40,819 bases of DNA from JAHBNG01 sp039028975 (lineage in GTDB: Bacteria; Chloroflexota; Anaerolineae; Caldilineales; Caldilineaceae). Of the stretch, positions 16,891-25,346 are shown piece after piece. Under the pieces are notes generated by a model. The model was not told where the DNA came from, made no database searches, and saw only the letters and a list, made by a program, of their open reading frames with translations. A program made the translations under genes and the position numbers. The stretch's first letter is position 1. Every line of letters begins with the position of its first letter. The stretch spans positions 1 to 40,819 of the forward strand of contig JBCCHB010000146.1 of the NCBI GenBank assembly GCA_039028975.1, in the 5' to 3' direction.

Positions 16891-16990
16891 TCTATAGTTG
16901 GCTCTGTTTGAAAAGAGGAGTTTGATCTCCTGAGTAGAATGCTGATAAAACATCAGAAAACTCCTATTTTCAACACAACTGCACAATAAT
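16891..16990. repeat. MITE-like element, family 1, copy C
   Basis: About 100 bp with ends TCTATAGTTGGCTCTGTTTG and, on the other strand, TGTGCAGTTGTGTTGAAAA. The inner GAGTTTGATCTCCTGAGTAG and AAAACATCAGAAAAC also resemble copy D (GAGTATTTAATCTCTTAGTA, AAAACATCCG). It lies 43 bp before the start of the Rhs gene. Confidence 0.65.
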
Positions 16991-17032
16991 TCCTCCGCTG
17001 CCCATCGTCTCTGCGACAAAGGAGAATGCACA

Positions 17033-20000
17033 ATGAAGTGTAGATATGCTCTCAGCCCATTGATCCTTATCATCGTCATCTTAGTCGGCACCTACCTGGA
17101 GTCAAAAGCGACTTTAGGACAATCCTCTTCAGATTATCAGCCCAGCGGCATTCTTGCGGCTGATTTGAGCGACGAACTGCCGCCAGGTCGCCTTAATGTA
17201 CGGTTGTTACCCCAGAAGACAGTTGATGAAGTCAACAGTGAGCGCTCGCCGGGCTTAACCACCAGCCGCGCACCCATTGAATCGAACATAGTTGATGCTG
17301 TTCCAGAAATTACTCCAGAAATTGAATCACTCGCTAATGGATTAGAACGTGATCCGCTAGCAATTTTTGATTATGTCCACAACCATATAGAGTATGTGCC
17401 GTCGTGGGGGCTGCTGAAAAATCCGCGCGAAACCTTGCTAGCCAAGATGGGCAATGCAGTTGAACAGTCGGCTCTTCTCAGTGTGCTGCTAAATTCAGCC
17501 GGCTTTGAGACGAGGTATGTCTGGGGGCAGATTCGTATCAGCAAGTCTACTACACTCAACTGGACTGGAGCGTCCGACCCAGATGCTGTCGGCAATCTCT
17601 TTGCCAGCGGCGGCATACAAACAATATCAACTGGTGATGATCTCCTCATCGACCATATGTGGGTTGAAGTCATGGTTGATGGAACATGGCATCCGTTGGA
17701 TCCCAGTTTCAAAGAATATGAGGAGCAAGCCGGTCAAGATTTATCCACGCTTCTGGGGTTCGATCAAGATACATTTCTCAACACCGCTATAGAGGGTGCC
17801 ACAATCACAGATGATTCTGTGCAGAATCTTGACCATGTCTCTATCCGAAACAATTTAGCCCAATACGCAACAAATTTTATTAACAATCTTCGGATTAACG
17901 AGCCGTTTGTTACGCTCGAAGACGTTATTGGCGGACGTCAGATCATACCCGTTGAGTCTGCCACATATCCAGATCCGGCAGATCTTCCATATACGCCAGG
18001 TACATCTCTACAGCGAGGCAGTAGCCTACCAGACGAGTTGCATTACACGCTCAACATTCAGCTACCTAGCGTCAATTTCACGGCACGTACCTCAGAGATT
18101 GCTGGGGAACGCATTACGATCTTTTACGAATGTGCAACAGAAGCGGATTGTTCACGGCTTAAAGCCGCTGGCGATATTTTCAGTGTGAGTCCTGCATACC
18201 AGGTGAATGTAAAACCGGTTCTGCGAATTGGAGGAGTAGTTCAGGCGAAGGGGGATACGATAACCCTGGGGGCATTGGGGCAAAGGCTTAACCTCACAAT
18301 AACCACACCTGATAATGACATCTTTCGCACTGCTCAATTTCTGACAGCGGGCGCATGGTATGCATTGCCACTACGACTTCAAACCATCTCCAACAACCAA
18401 TTGGATCGTCAGATTAGTTTGCTTGATGACTCGATAGCCCAAGGGCGTACTTTAGATGACGAAGAAGTTTTAGGTGGACTGCTCAATTTACTTGGACTAT
18501 CCTATTATAATGAAGTTGAATTAGGTAATACAATCGACGCTCAATTATCCGAAGTCGTTCATTTGCCCCATTTCTCCATTATGATTGCCGCACGCAATAT
18601 ATCTACATTTGTCGATCTTCAACAGCGTCCGGTTCGATTGGAGCCTGGTTTCCACTCGGTGGACGTCCGGTTGAGTATTGAAACCGCAATTTCAGCACAG
18701 AATCCTGCCGACGCTACCCGGGAGCGGGCTTGGTTTTTAAGCTCCGGCATGCGCGGCTCGGCTGTAGAGCATGCTATCTTAGAGCAGTTGCAGAAAGCTC
18801 CAGCGCTTTCTACAGTCCAAATTTTAAATGCGGCAATTGAAGACGGTCAGCCAATCTACTATATTACACCTGACAATGATGAAATCATTTCACAGTTAGG
18901 GCATTCGTCCAATGTGTTGGGAGCCATTGAGAACGACATTATCGAAAATGAGCGTCATATTCTCATTTCGCAAAACCCCATTTTATTAGGCCAATGGCAA
19001 GGTTCCGGCTGGGTTTCTCTCGATCCCAAATCAGGCTCAGCAGGATATCTTATATCAGGCTTTCTTGACCCTTCAATAGAAGGTACACCTTTGATTCTTC
19101 ATGGCGGTAGTCAAATCTATCCGCAACCACCTAATAAAACATTACTAATTTATTTTGAAATTCAAAAGATACGCAGAAAAAAACGAGATAAGAATCGATT
19201 GTTCTTGTTAGGCGATAAGCAGAAAACGATTAAAGAAATCGCAAAGCAACAACCATTAGATCCCGATGTTGTGGATTCTCCTGATGATACACCAGGTCGA
19301 TTCATTGGTGATCCAGTGGATGTGGTCACAGGCAGTTTTGTTTATAGCCACGAGGATTTGCCTAAACTAGGTGGTGATGGGATTCCGTTGCAATTTGAAC
19401 GATTTTATAGCAGTTCGCAGCACCAAAATAACAGCCCTCTTGGCTTTGGTTGGAATCATACCTATAACATGCAACTCTCAACAGGTACCGATTGGCCGCG
19501 CGGTTTTGGTGAACGCATGGCATTAGAAGCTGCGGCATCTTTGGCAGCGGCACAAGTGGGACTCGACTTATTTGATACTGACGATTTCCGTCAGAGCTTT
19601 GCACCTGATGTTGTTACAACTCAATGGTTGATGACCCAAATTACAGGCAATGCTATCACTATCTCAGAGCCTAATGACATTGCCGCTACCCATGTTCAAC
19701 TGGGAGATGGGACCTACCAGCCACCTACGGGTAGCCGCAACCTATCAGAGGTTACAGTTAATGACAATGGACAGACAACACTCCAGTGGGTAGATGGCAC
19801 AAGCACACATTTTGATGCAGAAGGTCGACTGAGCAGTTTCGAAGATACACATAGCCATATTACCAGACTTACTTATGATGATAGTGGATTGTTGAGCCAG
19901 ATTGCTGATTCAGTCGGTCGTCAACTGACACTCGCCTATAATGAGCAAAATCAGATCAGTACACTTACAGACTCGGCCAACCGTACGTTTAGCTATACAT

Positions 20001-23000
20001 ATGACACTCTAGGCAATTTACAATCGTATACGGATCCCAATGGTCATGTGACGACATATGCCTATGCAAACGAACACTACATGGTTAGTATTACCGATCC
20101 TACAAATATAACATTTGTTACCAACGAATATGATGTCTTAGGTCAGGTCGTTGTGCAGACAAATGGAAGAGGCCACCAGACAAGGCTCTTTTATGGTGGG
20201 AATCGTACCATTGTTGTTGATCCACTAGGGAATCGAACCATCTATACCTATGATAACCGTGACCGATTGGTTGAGGTCGAAGATGCTCTAGGCATGCAGA
20301 TATCCATCCAGCATGATGGCGCTGATCACCCCATTAGCTTGACTAGTGTGGATGGGGCCATTACGTTCACCTATGATTCTACGGGTAACTTAAGCACAGC
20401 CATAGATACTCTGGGCCATATAGAAACATGGGCCTATGATAAATCATATCTTCCCATTCGCTATACGGATAAACATGGAAAGAGCTGGCAATTCACCTAT
20501 AATGAACAGTATGATCTGACGGATATTACGGATCCATTGGGGGGGATTGTAACATATTCTTACAATACTCAAGGTCAGCTAATTCAAGCTCAAGATGCGA
20601 TGGGGCTATTTGCTACTTATGCATATGATATCCACGGGAATCTTACTTCTATCAAATTCCATGACCAAGAAATTGGTTGGACCTATGATGTAGTAGGTCG
20701 CGTTACCGATAGCATTGACGGAGTAGGTAATATAATAAAGTACGTCTATGATGCAAATGGAAATTTGACGCAACGTACTGAACCATTGGGTGGGCAAACA
20801 GCCTATGTGTATGACGCGAACGGGAATCTGACAGAAAGGATTGATGCGAACAACCACTCAACAATCTATAGCTATGATGCACAATTCAATCTAACACATG
20901 TAACTGATGAATTGGGTAGTGTGACGACTTACACCTATGATGCCAATGATGACTTAGTACAGCTTATAGATGCCAATGATCATCAAACAATCTATGAACG
21001 CAATCCTTTAGGTCAAATTATATCAATTACGGACCCGTTGATGCGTACTGTAACCTATACTTATAATGCGAATGGTCAATTAATAGAATATGGACGACCA
21101 GATGATAGCGTTATCCGTTATCAACGAGACCCGATGGGGCGCCTTATAATAATTGACTACCCAAACACGCCAGATATTACATTTACCTATGATGTATCAG
21201 GCAATAAAATCAGCGCGGCGCACGGGCAAACTTGGCAAGCCAATTATCAGTATGATGATAGAGGACAGCTTACTCTCATCGAGGATACAAATCGCAATCT
21301 AAAATCAATGTATACCTACGATTTGGCCGGGCGAAGGACAGGATTACGAGTCGAACGTGATTCTAAAATCCTATACGACAGTGTATATATTTACAATGAA
21401 GCGGCTCAACTAGTAAGCGTTGCCGACGAAACGAATGAGGCATCTGAGGTTATTCACTTTGAGTATGATATGGCTGGCAGATTGAGTAAGATAACCGATC
21501 CAAGCAAATCCAGTTCTTCCTATGAATACGATGGAAACGGTCGGCCCGTAGCGATCACACATCGAAACAGTCAGGGAGAGCTCATTGCCGCCTACACATA
21601 TACTTATGATAATGTGGACAATGCAACAGCCATAAACGAGATGACGCCCATCCACAGCGAGGATATTGTGTACGCCTACGACGAGGTAGATCGACTAATA
21701 AGGGAAGCCTCGGCAAGGCGTCAAATTGATTATGTGTATGATCCAGTGGGAAACCTAATTCGTCGTACAGATGGTCGTGGGATCTTGGTCTATACATATG
21801 ATGAAGCTGATCAGTTGCAAACCCGCGGCAGTAATCTGTTTACATATGATGATCTTGGAAACTGGCGGACATGGCAACATGCAAATGGGATACACACTTA
21901 TTCCTATGATGATGAGAACTTACTCTCTACTGTTATCTTTGCGGACGGTTCAGAAATGGCTATCAGCTATGATGCGTTTGGTCGTCGTATCAGTATAGAT
22001 GCCCCAAGTGGACAACGTGATTTTCTCTATGATGGCTTCAATATCTTGCTGGAAGGTGACCCCACTTTGCAACAGCCAATAGCGCGTTATTTACACGGCA
22101 ATAGCTTGGTGCTTGGCCGATACACAGAGCAGTTAGGGTTCGCTTCATATCATGGGGATGGTATGGAAAATGTGCGTTACATCCTAGATTCCAATGGGCA
22201 ACCTTTTCATAGATACAGCTATGAAGCATTTGGTCGAACGATTCAATCAACCGGTATAGATCCAAACCCCTATCGTTACCTTGGTCAGCGCAATGTCCGC
22301 AATGTTGGCGGTTTAAGTTGGCCAACCCTATTCACATTCTATCGCGAATATAATGTACTCAACAATCGTTTCTCGACACGCGATCCGCTATCAGGCAACC
22401 TATGGCGATCCAAAACCATAAACGATTATGCTTATGGGTTAGGCAATCCACTCAGCTATCCGGATCCGACAGGCTTGCGAGCGATCCCTGATGATGCGCC
22501 TATTGATCTTGATGAGAATCCAGAAAATGTATTGGCGATGTCGATTCAGTTAGAAGGGTTCTTACTACGCTCGCCCCAAACAACTTTAAATCTATCAGCA
22601 AAGCGTAAAAAAGCGCGCCCTGTAGCGTTAACCCGGGATCAGAACTTTCCTGTTGAAATCGCATTCATGTCACCTGGATTTGAAAAATATTCAGGTCGTG
22701 TTTTGCCGAAAGATGATGTGCAGCAGTGGTTACCCATTACTGGTTATGGCAGTGTATATGCATTGACCTGCACCACTGGTCATGGTTTGCTGGCAGGTAG
22801 CTTCCAGGATGGATTACTACAAAGTATCGATTCCCCTTATAATGTTTGGAAACTGCTTTATGAGGACAGCATTAGCCATATTTTGACGATGAATGATACA
22901 TTTTACGTAGGCACATGGTCCAACGGCCTATTGCGCAGTCAGGATAGTGGCTCCAAATGGACCTTCGTCAATGAAGGGCTATTGTCTAACACGATTTACG

Positions 23001-25036
23001 CTTTGGCCATCGATCCCAATGTGCCAAACCGACTTTTTACAGGTACGGAGCAGGGTCTTTTTGTTAGCATAAATGGTGGCAATACCTGGAGTCAATCAGA
23101 GGGAGACTTGCCTGGTTATTCAGTTACATCATTAACATTCAGCGATGCTACTCTGTTGGCCATTACAGATATGGGATTGTATTTGAGCCAAGATGGTGGC
23201 ACTTCTTGGCAACCACCTACACAGAACCTGCCTCCTGTACAGATTAATGTATTACAGGCAGATATCACCACAGGCACGGTATATGTCGGTTCGTCCATTG
23301 GGCTTTATCGCTCAATTGACAATGGGTCGAATTGGACATTGGTGAGTGTAGATCTACAAGGACAAAATATCCATGCCGTCGCAGCTAATCCGTCTGATAA
23401 TAATCATCTAATTGTAGGAACAACCGGTGGGCTGCTGCATAGCTATGATAGCGGTGATACTTGGCAAGCCGATACGTTTTCTGGGTTAGATGGCATTGCC
23501 TCGCAGATAAGGAATATTGCAGTATGTTCAGATGATAGCGGTGTGAATCTCTACCTAGGAACAGGGGGAGGCCTCTACGCCTTACGTACGCCTACGGCAC
23601 CGGATTCTGTTGGTTTGAAGGGGTTGATTCAAGGTGAACTTGGGGTGAATTATACATTTACAGCCACGGTCTCACCTGCCGATACGACACTACCGATCAG
23701 CTATACTTGGCAAGCTAGCGATTACCCAGTTATCAATGACAACAACGGTAGCTTGCTCGAAACACATAGCTATACCTGGAATACCGCTGGTACCAAAACT
23801 ATCACGGTTACAGTCAACAACGGCTTAGGCCCTACAATGACTGCTGTCCATTCCATACAAGTTGAGCCTGCTACCATAGCACCAAACTCTGTTTCGGTTA
23901 ATGGTTCAAGCCAGGCTACTGTGGGGATGACGAGAATCTTCTCTGCCACCGTCACACCTGTTGATACATCACAACCTCTCAGCTACACATGGCAGGCAAC
24001 TGATCACCCAACGATCATTCACACCGGTAGGGGGTTGTTCGACACAAACAGCTATAGTTGGGGTACTACGGGTACCAAAACTATCACAGTTTCAGTCGAT
24101 AATAGCTTAGGTTCCACAGTGGCTGGTGTGCATAAAATCCAAGTGAAGTCTGTTATCGTTCCACCAACCACTGTTTCCATTAAAGGTTTAAACCAGGCTA
24201 CTGTAGGCATGACAAGTATCTTCTCCGCGACCGTCGCGCCTGCTGATACATCACAACCCCTTACTTACACATGGCAGGCAACTGGCCACCCAACAGTGAT
24301 TCATAGTAATAAGGGTTTGTTCGACACAAACAGCTACAGTTGGAATACCGCTGGCACCAAAACCATTACTATAACAGTTGACAACGGTTCAGGGACCATA
24401 GTATTTGAAAACCATACGATTGAAGTTGAGAATGTTGTTATAGCACCAGAAGCTGTTACCATTAATGGTCCAAACCAGGCCACTGTAAGGATGACGAGCG
24501 CGTTTTCTGCCACTGTGGCACCCGCTGATGCGACACAACCTATTCGTTATACATGGCAGGCAACCGATCTTCCAGCGGTCATCCACGAAAATGGTCGTTC
24601 GCTTGATATGGTTGAGTTTATGTGGACTATAGCCGGCACCAAGGCGATTACAGTAACAGCTGAAAATGGTGCTGGTAAATCCGTTGCCGCAGTCTATGCC
24701 GTTCAAATAATTGAACCTATTAGCCCAGTATCTGTCACAGTTAAAGGTCCAACTTCAGGAGAAGTGGATACCCCCTACACATTCACAGCAATAGTTGGGC
24801 CTCTCGATATCACGCCACCGGTTACATATACTTGGCAAATGACTGACAAAGAACCTGTAGAGGGTACTGGAAGCTTTGCCCAAACCATTACCCACCAATG
24901 GCAGACTCCTGGCGAAAAGACCATAAAAGTCATGGTAGGCAATGGTAGAGGAGATCCAGTAACTTTCTCATATACTATTTGCATAGAAAACTGCCCTAGA
25001 TATCTACCGATTATCTTGAACGATATACGACCATAG
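17033..25036 (+). CDS. Giant secreted Rhs/YD-repeat protein with transglutaminase-like N-terminus and beta-propeller/Ig-like tail
   Basis: A 2667-residue protein with signal peptide (SPLILIIVILVGTYL) and AAAGGAG before the ATG. Domains in order: a transglutaminase-like domain (~105-230) that keeps the His (DHMWVEV) and Asp (HPLDPSF) but has GNAVEQSALL where the catalytic Cys is expected; a linker with GDPVDVVTGSFVYSHEDL (~758), the DUF6531-type start of Rhs shells; many YD repeats (~900-1735); an Rhs core (YRYLGQRNVRNVGG ... FSTRDPLSGNLW ... NPLSYPDPTGL, ending ~1815); BNR/Ycf48-like propeller repeats (~1900-2185, NGGNTWSQ, DGGTSWQ, DNGSNWT); and five Ig/PKD-like repeats (~2190-2652, ATVGMTSIFSATVAPADTSQ type). 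It ends RYLPIILNDIRP. A toxin domain is absent after the core. Likely a surface shell or adhesive protein. Confidence 0.88.
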   Translation: MKCRYALSPLILIIVILVGTYLESKATLGQSSSDYQPSGILAADLSDELPPGRLNVRLLPQKTVDEVNSERSPGLTTSRAPIESNIVDAVPEITPEIESLANGLERDPLAIFDYVHNHIEYVPSWGLLKNPRETLLAKMGNAVEQSALLSVLLNSAGFETRYVWGQIRISKSTTLNWTGASDPDAVGNLFASGGIQTISTGDDLLIDHMWVEVMVDGTWHPLDPSFKEYEEQAGQDLSTLLGFDQDTFLNTAIEGATITDDSVQNLDHVSIRNNLAQYATNFINNLRINEPFVTLEDVIGGRQIIPVESATYPDPADLPYTPGTSLQRGSSLPDELHYTLNIQLPSVNFTARTSEIAGERITIFYECATEADCSRLKAAGDIFSVSPAYQVNVKPVLRIGGVVQAKGDTITLGALGQRLNLTITTPDNDIFRTAQFLTAGAWYALPLRLQTISNNQLDRQISLLDDSIAQGRTLDDEEVLGGLLNLLGLSYYNEVELGNTIDAQLSEVVHLPHFSIMIAARNISTFVDLQQRPVRLEPGFHSVDVRLSIETAISAQNPADATRERAWFLSSGMRGSAVEHAILEQLQKAPALSTVQILNAAIEDGQPIYYITPDNDEIISQLGHSSNVLGAIENDIIENERHILISQNPILLGQWQGSGWVSLDPKSGSAGYLISGFLDPSIEGTPLILHGGSQIYPQPPNKTLLIYFEIQKIRRKKRDKNRLFLLGDKQKTIKEIAKQQPLDPDVVDSPDDTPGRFIGDPVDVVTGSFVYSHEDLPKLGGDGIPLQFERFYSSSQHQNNSPLGFGWNHTYNMQLSTGTDWPRGFGERMALEAAASLAAAQVGLDLFDTDDFRQSFAPDVVTTQWLMTQITGNAITISEPNDIAATHVQLGDGTYQPPTGSRNLSEVTVNDNGQTTLQWVDGTSTHFDAEGRLSSFEDTHSHITRLTYDDSGLLSQIADSVGRQLTLAYNEQNQISTLTDSANRTFSYTYDTLGNLQSYTDPNGHVTTYAYANEHYMVSITDPTNITFVTNEYDVLGQVVVQTNGRGHQTRLFYGGNRTIVVDPLGNRTIYTYDNRDRLVEVEDALGMQISIQHDGADHPISLTSVDGAITFTYDSTGNLSTAIDTLGHIETWAYDKSYLPIRYTDKHGKSWQFTYNEQYDLTDITDPLGGIVTYSYNTQGQLIQAQDAMGLFATYAYDIHGNLTSIKFHDQEIGWTYDVVGRVTDSIDGVGNIIKYVYDANGNLTQRTEPLGGQTAYVYDANGNLTERIDANNHSTIYSYDAQFNLTHVTDELGSVTTYTYDANDDLVQLIDANDHQTIYERNPLGQIISITDPLMRTVTYTYNANGQLIEYGRPDDSVIRYQRDPMGRLIIIDYPNTPDITFTYDVSGNKISAAHGQTWQANYQYDDRGQLTLIEDTNRNLKSMYTYDLAGRRTGLRVERDSKILYDSVYIYNEAAQLVSVADETNEASEVIHFEYDMAGRLSKITDPSKSSSSYEYDGNGRPVAITHRNSQGELIAAYTYTYDNVDNATAINEMTPIHSEDIVYAYDEVDRLIREASARRQIDYVYDPVGNLIRRTDGRGILVYTYDEADQLQTRGSNLFTYDDLGNWRTWQHANGIHTYSYDDENLLSTVIFADGSEMAISYDAFGRRISIDAPSGQRDFLYDGFNILLEGDPTLQQPIARYLHGNSLVLGRYTEQLGFASYHGDGMENVRYILDSNGQPFHRYSYEAFGRTIQSTGIDPNPYRYLGQRNVRNVGGLSWPTLFTFYREYNVLNNRFSTRDPLSGNLWRSKTINDYAYGLGNPLSYPDPTGLRAIPDDAPIDLDENPENVLAMSIQLEGFLLRSPQTTLNLSAKRKKARPVALTRDQNFPVEIAFMSPGFEKYSGRVLPKDDVQQWLPITGYGSVYALTCTTGHGLLAGSFQDGLLQSIDSPYNVWKLLYEDSISHILTMNDTFYVGTWSNGLLRSQDSGSKWTFVNEGLLSNTIYALAIDPNVPNRLFTGTEQGLFVSINGGNTWSQSEGDLPGYSVTSLTFSDATLLAITDMGLYLSQDGGTSWQPPTQNLPPVQINVLQADITTGTVYVGSSIGLYRSIDNGSNWTLVSVDLQGQNIHAVAANPSDNNHLIVGTTGGLLHSYDSGDTWQADTFSGLDGIASQIRNIAVCSDDSGVNLYLGTGGGLYALRTPTAPDSVGLKGLIQGELGVNYTFTATVSPADTTLPISYTWQASDYPVINDNNGSLLETHSYTWNTAGTKTITVTVNNGLGPTMTAVHSIQVEPATIAPNSVSVNGSSQATVGMTRIFSATVTPVDTSQPLSYTWQATDHPTIIHTGRGLFDTNSYSWGTTGTKTITVSVDNSLGSTVAGVHKIQVKSVIVPPTTVSIKGLNQATVGMTSIFSATVAPADTSQPLTYTWQATGHPTVIHSNKGLFDTNSYSWNTAGTKTITITVDNGSGTIVFENHTIEVENVVIAPEAVTINGPNQATVRMTSAFSATVAPADATQPIRYTWQATDLPAVIHENGRSLDMVEFMWTIAGTKAITVTAENGAGKSVAAVYAVQIIEPISPVSVTVKGPTSGEVDTPYTFTAIVGPLDITPPVTYTWQMTDKEPVEGTGSFAQTITHQWQTPGEKTIKVMVGNGRGDPVTFSYTICIENCPRYLPIILNDIRP

Positions 25037-25057
25037 AATCAGTAGATAGCAGCAGAG

Positions 25058-25102
25058 CAGGCATCCTCACACGGGGCGTAAGCGGTATCTGAGGATGCTT
25101 GT
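25058..25102 (+). terminator. Hairpin after the Rhs gene
   Basis: GCATCCTCA and TGAGGATGC form a perfect 9-bp stem around a 20-base loop about 25 nt after the stop codon. The T run is poor. Confidence 0.5.
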
Positions 25103-25239
25103 TGCCTTGTAGGTTGCGGTCAAATGAGAACTCACGATGATTCTGTGTAGATCAATATCTTCGATGCTCAGTATCAGTCGATCGCAATGTCATTCTTCTC
25201 TCCGCTCAGAATCTCTCATTGATATTGCGAACGACTAAG

Positions 25240-25327
25240 TATGCTCAGCTTCGCTTGAAAACGAGTATTTAATCTCTTAGTAGAGTTTGGGAAAACATCC
25301 GTTTTCAAAGCAACCGCAGTATAGAAT
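25240..25327. repeat. MITE-like element, family 1, copy D
   Basis: About 88 bp, in the opposite orientation to copy B: it begins TATGCTCAGCTTCGCTTGAA and ends TTTTCAAAGCAACCGCAGTA. It stops 20 bp before the ATG of the TPR-CHAT gene, so it forms most of that gene's leader or promoter region. Confidence 0.7.
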
Positions 25328-25346
25328 AGCGGAACGTGCGAACAAG

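Noticed and set aside
17033..25036. Polymorphic Rhs toxin with immunity gene
   Set aside because: The region after the Rhs core is a propeller and Ig-like repeats that continue to a normal end, and the next gene is a TPR-CHAT protein behind a terminator and a repeat element.
25287..25346. A 20-codon N-terminal extension of the TPR-CHAT protein from a TTG
   Set aside because: The extension lies in a family-1 repeat element; the ATG at 25347 is a better start.
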